DNA of 45,683 bases, taken from the NCBI GenBank assembly GCA_016202605.1, contig JACQOJ010000081.1:1-45683 (forward strand). The letters run 5' to 3'. The position numbers and the translations under genes were made by a program. This document shows positions 33,392 through 41,171 of this stretch, piece by piece (the stretch's first letter is position 1; every line of letters begins with the position of its first letter). Source of the DNA: Betaproteobacteria bacterium. GTDB taxonomy: Bacteria; Pseudomonadota; Gammaproteobacteria; Burkholderiales; SG8-41. The notes under the pieces are model-generated. The model had not been told where the DNA came from, did not search any database, and saw nothing but the letters and a program-made list of their open reading frames with translations.

Positions 33392-34360
33392 ATGCGGATC
33401 GTTTTGGCGTTTCTGCAGGCCAGTGCGGCATGGCTTTTCCTTTCCCTATCAAGCCCCGTGCACGGTTATCCCGAGAAACCGGTCATGATGGTCGCGCCGT
33501 TTCCCGCCGGGGGCTCGGTGGACCTCGTTGCGCGGGCGGTGGCGCAGCAGATGAGCGAGATCTGGAAGCAGTCGGTCATCGTTGCCAACCGGCCGGGCGC
33601 GGGCGGCAATATCGGCGCCGAAGCGGTGGCGCGCGCCGCGCCGGACGGATACACGCTGCTCATGGGCACGACCGCTCTCTCGAGCAGTCCGGCGCTTTAC
33701 GCGAGGCTGGGATACGACGTCACGCGCGACCTGGCGCCGGTGAGTCTCGTCGTCAGGATGCCGAACGCCCTGGTCGTGCATCCCTCGCTCCCCGCGCGTT
33801 CGGTAAAGGAACTCGTGGCATTGGCGAAGGCCAGGCCCGGAGCGCTTGACTCCGCCTCGGCGGGTGTCGGCAGTTCCAATCATCTCGCGCTGGTGTTGTT
33901 CAACACGCTGGCAGGCGTCAATATCATGCACATCCCCTACAAGGGCGCAGCGCCGGCGGTATCGGACGTGATTGGCGGCCACGTCGCGATGACTTTCGTG
34001 CCCATTGCCGCGGCAGTGCCGCCGGTCAAGGCGGGCAAGCTGCGTCCGCTCGGAATTACCGGCGCATCACGCTCGGCCGCCCTGCCCGAAGTACCCACGA
34101 TCCGTGAAGCAGGCGTGCAGGGCTACGAGGCGACGTCATGGAACGCCCTGCTCGCTCCGAGTGCGACGTCGCGCGAGATCGTTCTTCGCGTTCACGCCGC
34201 CCTCGCTGAGAGCCTGCGCGCGCAGAGGGTGAGACAGGCGCTCGTGAGCGTGGGCGCCGAGCCCGTGGGCAACGCGCCGGAGGAATTCTCGCGTTTCCTG
34301 CGCGACGAAATCGCCAAGTGGGGCAAAATGGTCAGGGCGGCGAACATACAACCGCAGTAG
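33392..34360 (+). CDS. Bug/TctC-family periplasmic substrate-binding protein
   Basis: This is a 322-residue protein. The signal peptide (MRIVLAFLQASAAWLFLSLSSPVHG) is followed by YPEKPVMMVAPFPAGGSVDLVARAVA, VVANRPGAGGNIGAEAVARAAPDGYTLLMGTT and YDVTRDLAPVSLVVRM. It is the third Bug protein in the window and the only one on the plus strand. The frame is open for 143 codons upstream, but the SD (GGGAGG) and signal peptide decide ATG 33392. No tctAB genes adjoin. Confidence 0.92.
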   Translation: MRIVLAFLQASAAWLFLSLSSPVHGYPEKPVMMVAPFPAGGSVDLVARAVAQQMSEIWKQSVIVANRPGAGGNIGAEAVARAAPDGYTLLMGTTALSSSPALYARLGYDVTRDLAPVSLVVRMPNALVVHPSLPARSVKELVALAKARPGALDSASAGVGSSNHLALVLFNTLAGVNIMHIPYKGAAPAVSDVIGGHVAMTFVPIAAAVPPVKAGKLRPLGITGASRSAALPEVPTIREAGVQGYEATSWNALLAPSATSREIVLRVHAALAESLRAQRVRQALVSVGAEPVGNAPEEFSRFLRDEIAKWGKMVRAANIQPQ

Positions 34361-34392
34361 CGCCGTCCCGCATTCGTTACGCTTGAGCCACC

Positions 34393-34818
34393 ATGATTCC
34401 CGTGACACGGAATATTGCGCTCGAAGACAGCGAGCTCGAGGAGCGTTTCATCCGCGCGTCCGGCCCGGGCGGCCAGAACGTCAACAAGGTCGCCACCGCG
34501 GTGCAATTGCGCTGCGACGTTCGCCGCTCTCCCTCGCTGCCGGAGGATGTCCGCCGGCGGCTCATCCTGATCTGCGGCGCGCGCGTCGCGACGGACGGCT
34601 CGCTCACCATCACGGCGCAGCGCTTTCGCACGCAGAGCCGCAACCGGGCCGACGCGCTCGAGCGCCTCGTTTCGCTGATACGGAAAGCGGCCGAGCCACC
34701 CAAGGTACGGCGGCCGACGCGGCCGAGCCAGGCCGCACGGCGCCGGCGGCTCGCGGACAAAAAACACCGCGCCGAGATCAAGCGCCACCGCCGTACGCAT
34801 GGCGAAGACGCCGGGTGA
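34393..34818 (+). CDS. arfB: Alternative ribosome-rescue factor ArfB (peptidyl-tRNA hydrolase, RF-1 domain)
   Basis: This is a 141-residue protein. GPGGQNVNKV (G26-G27-Q28) is the catalytic GGQ motif of the release-factor domain. The C-terminal tail is strongly basic (RRRRLADKKHRAEIKRHRRTHG) and inserts in the mRNA channel of stalled ribosomes in known ArfB. It hydrolyses peptidyl-tRNA on ribosomes that lack a stop codon in the A site. It starts 33 bases after the Bug gene and ends convergently with the phosphoesterase gene. Confidence 0.93.
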   Translation: MIPVTRNIALEDSELEERFIRASGPGGQNVNKVATAVQLRCDVRRSPSLPEDVRRRLILICGARVATDGSLTITAQRFRTQSRNRADALERLVSLIRKAAEPPKVRRPTRPSQAARRRRLADKKHRAEIKRHRRTHGEDAG

Positions 34819-34872
34819 CGGGGCAGCGGCTTCCGAGCGACACCGGTGGGCGTTGGAAAGCGTAGCCGCCGC

Positions 34873-34894
34873 GCAATGCGGAGGCTTGCATTGC
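34873..34894. terminator. Possible bidirectional hairpin between arfB and the phosphoesterase gene
   Basis: GCAATGC (34873-34879) and GCATTGC (34888-34894) form a perfect 7-bp stem with an 8-base loop in an 87-base gap between convergent genes. There is no T-tract, so intrinsic termination is uncertain. Confidence 0.35.
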
Positions 34895-34905
34895 CCGCCG
34901 GAAAT

Positions 34906-35679
34906 TCAGTCCACTACCTGGAGCGTATGCGTGATGAGATTCGCGCCGTTCCAGTAGTGCACCTGATATGCCGGGGGTTCGTCGGCAGCAACCTCGAATG
35001 ATTCCGTTCGCAGGCCGAGGTTCGCCTGGAAAGCCGTGCTGGGACAGATACCGACCATGGTGCCGCACCAGCGGGACTCGACCGTCCGATGCACGTGCCC
35101 GCAAGCGATGCGTTCGACCTGCGGATGACGGCTGACGACCGCGTCCAGGCGGGCCACATCGTCGGCCGCGAGCGCGATCTCGTCCATGCATCGAATGCCG
35201 GTCATGATCGGCGGGTGATGCATGAATATCAGCGCGGGCATTTCCGGGTCGGCAGCGAGAGTCGCCGCCAACCAGTCGAGTTGCGGCGCGCCCAGGGCGC
35301 CGCCGTCCATGTCCGCCACCACCGTGTCGAGCATGATGAGCCTGATCGCATGCCCGCCCACGGCAAAATGCAGCGCGCCTGCGGCGGGCAAATAGGAATG
35401 ATCACGAAACTCGGCACGCAGGGCTGCGCGGTCGTCATGATTCCCCGGCATCAGATACACCGGCATCGGCAGCGGCGCCAGCAGTTCGCGCAGCCGCCGG
35501 TATTCTTCCGCCGCCCCGGTGTCGACCAGATCGCCGCTCGCCACGACCACGTCCGGACGCGGTCCGAGTCTCAGGATGCTCGCCACGCACCGCGCGAGAT
35601 TGGCCGCCGTATCGATGCGGCCATAGGCGAGCTGCCCGGCAGTCCCTATATGCAGGTCCGAGATCTGTGCGATGACCAT
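34906..35679 (-). CDS. Calcineurin-like metallophosphoesterase (class III cyclic nucleotide phosphodiesterase type)
   Basis: This is a 257-residue protein. All five metal motifs are present: SDLH (D8, H10), SGDLVD, GNHDD, MHHPP, and CGHVHRT. Length and motif order match CpdA/GpdQ-like enzymes that hydrolyse 3',5'-cyclic nucleotides or glycerophosphodiesters. cAMP is a plausible but unproven substrate. A -10-like TATAAT lies on the minus strand around 35698-35709. It diverges from the first yceI gene. Confidence 0.87.
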   Translation of the reverse strand: MVIAQISDLHIGTAGQLAYGRIDTAANLARCVASILRLGPRPDVVVASGDLVDTGAAEEYRRLRELLAPLPMPVYLMPGNHDDRAALRAEFRDHSYLPAAGALHFAVGGHAIRLIMLDTVVADMDGGALGAPQLDWLAATLAADPEMPALIFMHHPPIMTGIRCMDEIALAADDVARLDAVVSRHPQVERIACGHVHRTVESRWCGTMVGICPSTAFQANLGLRTESFEVAADEPPAYQVHYWNGANLITHTLQVVD

Positions 35680-35835
35680 GGTTCGCGCAAGAAAATGTGA
35701 TAATTATATCCGCGCACCTGGAATTTCCTGCCATGCGGCGCTGTTTAAAAACCGTAACCGTGGCGCGTGGAATTCGTTAATATACCGGTCGCGCCATTCC
35801 ACTCATCCGGACAGTTTGACACGGGCTCATCGAAA

Positions 35836-36396
35836 ATGATCCAGGCGGCAGCATGGGCGATACTGGGGCTGCTTGCATGGCTCCCCGCGCACGGCGCGCA
35901 GCAGGTCGATCATGGCCGCAGCCAGATCACCGTCGTGTCGCGGCAGATGAACGTGCCGGTCGAAGCGAAATTCGCGAGGTTCAACGCGCAGCTCGCGTTC
36001 GACCCCAGCCGGCCCGAAGCCGGCAAGGCCTCGATCGAAGTCGACCTTGCCAGTTTCGACATCGGCAACGACGAGGTCAACGATGAAGCCCGGGGCAGGA
36101 ACTGGTTTGACGCCAAGAACTTTCCCAGGGCAACGTTTGTCTCTTCAAGCGTCCGGCCACTGGGCGGCGGCCGTTATGAGGTGCGCGGCCCGCTCACGAT
36201 CAAGGGCAAGACCCACGATGTCACGGCACCGTTCAGCGTGAAGACGGACACCGCGGGCCATTCCGTGTTTGAGGGAACGTTCAACATCCGGCGTCTGCAA
36301 TACAACATCGGCGAAGGAGTCTGGAAGCATACCGACACCGTCGCCGACGAAGTGGTGATCCGGTTCCGGCTGTACACGGGGGCAAACCGCCCGTGA
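35836..36396 (+). CDS. YceI-family periplasmic protein (first of two)
   Basis: This is a 186-residue protein with a signal peptide (MIQAAAWAILGLLAWLPAHGAQ) and a lipocalin-like YceI beta-barrel: SQITVVSRQMNVPVEAKFARFNAQLAFD, ASFDIGNDEVNDEARGRNWFDAKNFPRATFVS, and GPLTIKGKTHDVTAPFSV. Family members bind isoprenoids such as polyprenyl quinone precursors. The start at 35836 is supported by the signal peptide; the SD is weak, and a GTG start at 35767 is open. It lies upstream of a second YceI gene and a cytochrome b561 gene in one operon, like E. coli yceI-yceJ. Confidence 0.88.
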   Translation: MIQAAAWAILGLLAWLPAHGAQQVDHGRSQITVVSRQMNVPVEAKFARFNAQLAFDPSRPEAGKASIEVDLASFDIGNDEVNDEARGRNWFDAKNFPRATFVSSSVRPLGGGRYEVRGPLTIKGKTHDVTAPFSVKTDTAGHSVFEGTFNIRRLQYNIGEGVWKHTDTVADEVVIRFRLYTGANRP

Positions 36397-36453
36397 AGAA
36401 ATAAGGAGTAACACCCACTTTGCTCACTGGTTTGAGCGCGAAAAGGAGAGAAA

Positions 36454-37023
36454 ATGGAACTTAGAGCCGGGCTTGTCGCAATAAGTCTTTTGCTTGCCGC
36501 GCCTGCGGCGGCCGCCCCCGATACCTATGTCGTCGACGTGCCGCATTCCTTCAGCAACTTCGAAGTCGGGCATCTGGGCATAACCTGGATACGCGGACGA
36601 TTCAACAAGATGACCGGCAAGATAACGCTCGACCGCGCCGAGAAGCAGGGCAGCATCGAGGCGGAGATCGACACTTCCTCCGTCGACACCGGCCACGTCC
36701 GGCGCGACGAACTGCTGCGGACCGAGGATTACTTCAACGTTTCCCAGTTCCCCACCATCACGTTCCGCTCGACCAGCCTGCGATTCAGCGGCGAGACGCC
36801 GGTGGGCGCGGACGGCGAGCTGACCATGCTGGGCGTAACACGCCCGGTCAGTCTGGAAATAACGTCCTTCAAGTGCATCGTGCACCCGGTCAACAAGCGC
36901 GAAATCTGTGGGGCGGTCGCGAGCACCATCATCCAGCGTTCCGCATTCGGCATGACGCGGGTTTCCAGGAGCATCAGCGACGAGATCCGGATCTACATCA
37001 ACGTCGAGGGCTACAAGAGTTAA
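36454..37023 (+). CDS. YceI-family periplasmic protein (second of two)
   Basis: This is a 189-residue protein with a signal peptide (MELRAGLVAISLLLAAPAAAAP) and the YceI fold: VDVPHSFSNFEVGHLGITWIRGRFNKMTGKITLD, SVDTGHVRRDELLRTEDYFNVSQFPTITFRS, and GELTMLGVTRPVSLEI. Two Cys residues (FKCIVHP, REICGAV) may form a disulfide. The paralogue next to it suggests duplication with divergence, as the two proteins are only distantly alike. AAGGAGAGAAA stands before ATG 36454. Confidence 0.92.
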   Translation: MELRAGLVAISLLLAAPAAAAPDTYVVDVPHSFSNFEVGHLGITWIRGRFNKMTGKITLDRAEKQGSIEAEIDTSSVDTGHVRRDELLRTEDYFNVSQFPTITFRSTSLRFSGETPVGADGELTMLGVTRPVSLEITSFKCIVHPVNKREICGAVASTIIQRSAFGMTRVSRSISDEIRIYINVEGYKS

Positions 37024-37059
37024 CGCGGACCTGCGATCGCGATCCCCGGCTTTTCAGGC

Positions 37060-37620
37060 ATGACCGACGGACACCCGCGCTACGGTGCTCTCGCGATCAG
37101 CCTGCATTGGCTGGTGTTCGCCCTTGTGGTTGCAGCCTGGGCACTCGGCCTCTACATGGTGGACCTGCCGCTGTCGCCTCAGAAACTCAAGTACTTTTCC
37201 TGGCACAAATGGATAGGCGCGACCATTTTTCTGGTCGCGGGATTTCGAGCGGCCTGGCGGCTTGCGCACCCGGCTCCGCCGCCGCCGGTCACCATGCCGC
37301 ATTGGCAGCACGGGGTTGCGGGCGCATCGCACCTGCTGCTTTACGTGCTGATCCTCGTCATCCCCGTCACCGGGTGGCTTTACAGCTCGGCAACAGGCGT
37401 GCCGACGGTATATCTTGGTTGGGTGCAGTTACCGGACCTGGTGGGGAAGGACAAGGTCCTGGCCGAGTTTCTGAAGGAGTTGCACGTATCGTTCAACTGG
37501 ATGCTGTTCATCCTTGTCTGCATGCACGCCACGCAGGCGCTCAAGCACCATTTCTTCGACCGCGACGACGTGCTGATGCGGATGGCGCCCTTCCTCGCCA
37601 AACGAAGCGGGCGACGTTAG
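37060..37620 (+). CDS. Cytochrome b561 (YceJ-like, diheme membrane protein)
   Basis: This is a 186-residue protein with four transmembrane helices. Conserved His are H16 (SLHWLV), H49 (SWHKW), H91 (SHLLLY), H156 (CMHATQ), the usual heme ligands, with H142 also present. It passes electrons from ubiquinol, possibly to superoxide or to periplasmic partners. It is the last gene of the YceI operon. Its stop (TAG 37618-37620) overlaps the stop of the convergent aas-like gene. Confidence 0.92.
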   Translation: MTDGHPRYGALAISLHWLVFALVVAAWALGLYMVDLPLSPQKLKYFSWHKWIGATIFLVAGFRAAWRLAHPAPPPPVTMPHWQHGVAGASHLLLYVLILVIPVTGWLYSSATGVPTVYLGWVQLPDLVGKDKVLAEFLKELHVSFNWMLFILVCMHATQALKHHFFDRDDVLMRMAPFLAKRSGRR

Positions 37621-39779
37621 TGAAGCATCGATGAATTGGCGGGCTGGGTCAGCGGCTTGGGGGTTTCCCGATCCGCCGATTCCATGAGCCGGGTGTAATC
37701 CGTTTTCCCGTTGCCAAGCATCGGCAACGTTCCCACATGGTGCACCCGCCGCGCGACCGCGCGGTCCTGCACACCGAGCCGGCGCGCCGCGCGCTGCAGC
37801 GCGATCCGGTCGAGGGCGGGATCGGTCGTGAACAACACGGTGCTCTCGCCTCCGGTCTCCTGAACGGTCAGCACGGCGGCATGCTGGTGGACGGGAGAAG
37901 CCTGCTGCGCCACCTGTTCGACCTGATCCAGAGACACCATTTCCCCCGCGATCTTGGCGAATCGGCGGACCCGTCCGTGGATGGCGACGAACCCGTCTTC
38001 ATCCACGTCCACCACGTCACCCGTGTTGTGCCACCCCGTCCCGGCATGAGGCGCCTGCAGCACGCCCGGCCGGTCGTGCAGGTAATAGCCGAGCATGAGA
38101 TTGGGGCCCCGCACGTGCAGCAGGCTGCCGTTCTCGATGCCGGGCACTTTCTCGAGCCGGTGCTCCACGCCCGCCAGGAACGTGCCCACCGTGCCTGGAC
38201 GATACAGCGCGGGGGTGCTGAGCGCCAACACGGGGGCACATTCCGTGCAGCCATAACCGTCGAGAACGCGCAGCCCGAATTTCTCCAGCCACAACCGGAT
38301 GACCTCGGCGGAAAGTTTCTCGCCGCCGGAAATGACGTAGCGCAAACGCGAGAAATCCAGCGGCCGGGCATACGACGCATAGTACGAAAGCAGGGTGCTC
38401 GTGCCGAAAAGCACGGTGCAGTCGTGCCGGTAGAAGATGTCCGGGATGGCGCGATAGTGCAACGGCGAAAGGTAGAGATAGAGCCGCGTGCCGGTGACGA
38501 GCGGCAGCATCATGCCGGCGGTGAAGCTGTAGGTATGATAGAGGGGCAACGCATTCAGGATCTTGTCCTCGGGCGTGAAAGCGATCGCCACGCGGATCTG
38601 CGCGACGTTGGCGATGATGGCGCGATGCGACAGGACGACCCCTTTGGGCCGTCCTTCGGAACCCGAGGTGAAGAGCACCACGGCCGGGTCGTCCACGGAC
38701 TGCTCCGCGATCGCGCGTCGCGGGAACGGAAGCGCAAACAGCGCGAGCCAGAGCTTGTCGGAAATCCTGAAATGCTCCCGCAACTCCTCAAGGTAGAGGA
38801 TATTGCATCCGGCCAGCGCCTCCAGGAGCGGATGCAGGCTCGCTTTCTCCAAGAAACGCCGCGACGTGATCACGGTGCGCACGGCGGCGGCGGCGCAGGC
38901 GAGGCCCACGCCGCGCGGTCCGCTGGTGTAATTCAGCATGGCCGGAACGCGGCGCGCGGCGGACAACCCCAGCACCACACCGACCGTGAGCGAAACGTTC
39001 GGCAGCAGCACACCCACGTTCTCGTTCTCGCGCGTGAACCGCGCGGCGATGCGTGCAAACGCCAGGCTCGTGCGCAGGATGCGCCCGTAGCTCTGCGGCT
39101 CCCCGCGTTCGTCCTCGATGAGCACCGCACGGCGGCCGCGCGCGGCGCAGGCGTCGAGGAAACACTCGAATACCGGCTTGAACGCATAAGACTGCAAAGT
39201 CGCCGCCTGCATGAGTGCAGTGAGCCGGCGTATTGCCTGCGTCCGGCGGCGGCGCGCGCTTGTCCCGGTTCGCAAATCGTCGACGCGCGCCGGGGCCAGT
39301 ACGCGCAAGGTGATCGCGGGGACCCACCGCGCCGGACCGATCCGGCCCAACCATTGTCCCGGGCGTTCAACGCTCACCGGCAGCAGCGTGGCCCCACTTC
39401 TCGCGGCAGCCAAAGCAGGCACGGGATAGACCTTCATCAGCGACTCGTTCGTCGCGATTCTTCCCTCCGGAAACACCACCACGGGTACCCCCGACCGCAG
39501 CAGCCGCGACAGCGGCTTGAGCGTCGCTGGATGTCTCACATCGAAGACGTGTTGCGTGACGCAGTGCAGCGCCCGACGCATGAGCGATGCATTGGCGAGC
39601 CCCGGAGGAACGATGACGGCGGCATTGCGCGGCAGGAACAGGGCCAGCGCGAGCGCGTCGAGTGGAGAGCGCAGGCGCGAAACGACGAGCACGGATTCGG
39701 CGCGATCGAACACGGTGAGATCGCCAACGATTCGCACGCGGAAGAAGATCCGCACGAAATATGACAACAGCCTGCGCAT
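37617..39779 (-). CDS. aas: Aas-like acyl-ACP synthetase with degenerate acyltransferase domain
   Basis: This is a 720-residue protein with the Aas layout. The N-terminal PlsC-like domain (about 1-190) keeps the third acyltransferase motif (VVVFPEGRIATNESLMKVY). The catalytic HX4D motif reads RLRSPLD, so the His is replaced by Leu. The rest is an AMP-binding domain with FTSGSEGRPKGVVLSHRA, DGYGCTECAP, and a C-terminal catalytic Lys region LPMLGNGKTDY. The synthetase half looks intact; it activates fatty acids, probably onto ACP or CoA. It is divergent from rpfF, like the fatty-acyl ligase gene next to rpfF in DSF loci, which suggests recycling of the signal or supply of acyl substrate. The start at 39779 lacks an SD; GTG 39794 or TTG 39860 could also serve. 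Confidence 0.82.
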   Translation of the reverse strand: MRRLLSYFVRIFFRVRIVGDLTVFDRAESVLVVSRLRSPLDALALALFLPRNAAVIVPPGLANASLMRRALHCVTQHVFDVRHPATLKPLSRLLRSGVPVVVFPEGRIATNESLMKVYPVPALAAARSGATLLPVSVERPGQWLGRIGPARWVPAITLRVLAPARVDDLRTGTSARRRRTQAIRRLTALMQAATLQSYAFKPVFECFLDACAARGRRAVLIEDERGEPQSYGRILRTSLAFARIAARFTRENENVGVLLPNVSLTVGVVLGLSAARRVPAMLNYTSGPRGVGLACAAAAVRTVITSRRFLEKASLHPLLEALAGCNILYLEELREHFRISDKLWLALFALPFPRRAIAEQSVDDPAVVLFTSGSEGRPKGVVLSHRAIIANVAQIRVAIAFTPEDKILNALPLYHTYSFTAGMMLPLVTGTRLYLYLSPLHYRAIPDIFYRHDCTVLFGTSTLLSYYASYARPLDFSRLRYVISGGEKLSAEVIRLWLEKFGLRVLDGYGCTECAPVLALSTPALYRPGTVGTFLAGVEHRLEKVPGIENGSLLHVRGPNLMLGYYLHDRPGVLQAPHAGTGWHNTGDVVDVDEDGFVAIHGRVRRFAKIAGEMVSLDQVEQVAQQASPVHQHAAVLTVQETGGESTVLFTTDPALDRIALQRAARRLGVQDRAVARRVHHVGTLPMLGNGKTDYTRLMESADRETPKPLTQPANSSMLH

Positions 39780-40115
39780 GAATGCTCGCGTCACATCTGC
39801 ACTACTGCGGGGACTTGTCTTTGTAGCGCGTTCGGGATGAAACGTCAACAAAATCCTCAAGTTGCAAAATTGACTTAACGCTATGCGGCAGTTGTGGGTA
39901 TTTCGCTGGAGACGTGAAAAATTCCGTATCTCTTAAAGCGTTACGGTGATAATTTCAAACAAATTATTGAGAGTAAACAAAAAATTCAAATCTATCAAAG
40001 TGTTAGATTTGCTTTTTTACGCTTCCTTGCATAGATTCTGAAAAGATGGTCAAGAAAGAAGCCGAGACGCCTCTCAGCCATCCGTTTGACAACCCCTTCG
40101 CTAGGAGACGCAGCA
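39780..40115. promoter_or_regulatory. AT-rich divergent control region between aas-like gene and rpfF
   Basis: This is a 336-base gap with much lower GC than its surroundings (about 39840-40040). Two palindromes are visible. ATAATTT (39949-39955) and AAATTAT (39961-39967) have a 5-base spacer. CAAATCTA (39987-39994) and TAGATTTG (40004-40011) have a 9-base spacer. A candidate rpfF promoter is TTGCTT (40009-40014) and TAGATT (40032-40037) with a 17-base spacer, so its -35 overlaps the second palindrome. Short of experiment, which protein binds here is unknown. Confidence 0.55.
39987..40011. promoter_or_regulatory. Perfect 8-bp inverted repeat overlapping the rpfF -35 region
   Basis: CAAATCTA at 39987-39994 and TAGATTTG at 40004-40011 are exact inverted repeats with 9 bases between them. 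The right arm runs into TTGCTT, the candidate -35 of rpfF. The layout fits a repressor or activator site; the MerR-type HTH protein two genes away is one candidate binder (inference). Confidence 0.5.
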
Positions 40116-41045
40116 ATGGACATGCACGTATCAAAGGCCCTGCTGCAAGCCCCGGTGCCGTCCTCCGGGGACCAGTCGGCCGCGCCCAACCCTGAGTTTT
40201 TCTTCTCGGAGCAGCTATCCGCGTTTTTTGATGCGAAGCTCCGCGCCATGTGGCTGCGCTGGAATCCGGCACCACGCCCGAACTTCAATCCCCGCCTGCT
40301 CGGCGATCTCGACCGGTATTGCCGGTTTCTCACACATACGGGAGGGGTCGTGGACAGCGCGGGTAAAAACGTGCCTTTGGAATATGCGATCCTGGCCTCG
40401 CGCGTGCCCGGCGTTTTCAACCTGGGCGGTGACCTCCACCTGTTCATGCAGCTGATCGACCAGAAAAACCGCCGCGGTCTGCTCGAATACGGAAAATCCT
40501 GCATCCACGTGCTGTATCGCAATTACGTCGGTCACGGGTTGCCGATCACCACGATCTCGCTCGTTCAGGGAGAGTGCCTGGGTGGGGGCTTCGAGGCTGC
40601 GTTGTCGAGCGACGTTCTGGTCGCGGAGCGCCAGTCGCGTTTCGGGTTTCCGGAAATCCTGTTCAATCTCTTCCCGGGAATGGGAGCGTACTCCTTTCTT
40701 GAGCGCCGCGTAGGAAGGCGGGCGACCGAAGACCTCATCACCAGCGGCAAGATCTACAGCGCGGACGACATGCTGACGCTGGGCGTGGTGGATCTCGTGG
40801 TGGACCAGGGCAGCGGAGAGACCGAAATCGCCGCCCTGATCAAGGCGCGCCATAGAAGCCGGAATGGCCTGGTAGGCGTGGCAGCGGCGCGGCGCAGCGT
40901 GCACAAGCTTCGCTACGATGAATTGCTCGACGTCGTGGACGCCTGGGTGGACACCGCTCTCCGTCTGACCGGGCGCGACCTCAAACTGATGCAGCGCCTG
41001 GTTTCCAGACAAAACGGCATGGGTGAACCGCAACACCTGCATTGA
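40116..41045 (+). CDS. rpfF: RpfF-type DSF synthase (crotonase family)
   Basis: This is a 309-residue protein. VFNLGGDLHLFMQLI, LVQGECLGGGFEAALSSD, GFPEILFNLFPGMGAYSF, and YSADDMLTLGVVDLVV follow the RpfF pattern throughout. The two catalytic Glu residues, E160 in GGGFEAAL and E180 in GFPEILF, correspond to those of Xanthomonas RpfF. The enzyme dehydrates 3-hydroxyacyl-ACP to the cis-2-enoyl form and cleaves the thioester, releasing the fatty-acid signal (DSF/BDSF). The N-terminus is ~20 residues longer than in Xanthomonas. ATG 40116 has AGGAG 8 bases upstream. No rpfC or rpfG is nearby; the PAS-GGDEF-EAL gene downstream on the same strand is the likely response partner, as RpfR is in Burkholderia. 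Confidence 0.9.
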   Translation: MDMHVSKALLQAPVPSSGDQSAAPNPEFFFSEQLSAFFDAKLRAMWLRWNPAPRPNFNPRLLGDLDRYCRFLTHTGGVVDSAGKNVPLEYAILASRVPGVFNLGGDLHLFMQLIDQKNRRGLLEYGKSCIHVLYRNYVGHGLPITTISLVQGECLGGGFEAALSSDVLVAERQSRFGFPEILFNLFPGMGAYSFLERRVGRRATEDLITSGKIYSADDMLTLGVVDLVVDQGSGETEIAALIKARHRSRNGLVGVAAARRSVHKLRYDELLDVVDAWVDTALRLTGRDLKLMQRLVSRQNGMGEPQHLH

Positions 41046-41070
41046 GCGCGCAGCACGGACAAGACTGTCG

Positions 41071-41100
41071 TTAGCGCCCCCGCAGCCGGTCTTTTATACT
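41071..41100 (+). promoter_or_regulatory. Candidate promoter of the MerR-PAS-GGDEF-EAL gene
   Basis: A -10-like TATACT (41095-41100) stands 18 bases after a weak -35 (TTAGCG, 41071-41076). A start near 41107 would put the 16-bp hairpin at the very beginning of the leader. A separate promoter inside the 126-base rpfF gap would allow the receptor gene to be read independently of rpfF. Confidence 0.4.
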
Positions 41101-41117
41101 GGGCTCAAATTCGCTGC

Positions 41118-41150
41118 GGGCGTTCGCGCCGCCGGGCGGCGCGAACGCCC
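41118..41150 (+). repeat. Perfect 16-bp hairpin in the leader of the MerR-PAS-GGDEF-EAL gene
   Basis: Arm GGGCGTTCGCGCCGCC (41118-41133) and arm GGCGGCGCGAACGCCC (41135-41150) are exact inverted repeats around one base. The stem ends 21 bases before ATG 41172. No T-tract follows, so it is more likely a leader structure or protein-binding palindrome than an intrinsic terminator of rpfF. Confidence 0.65.
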
Positions 41151-41171
41151 GAAAACAGGAAACACAGGGGA

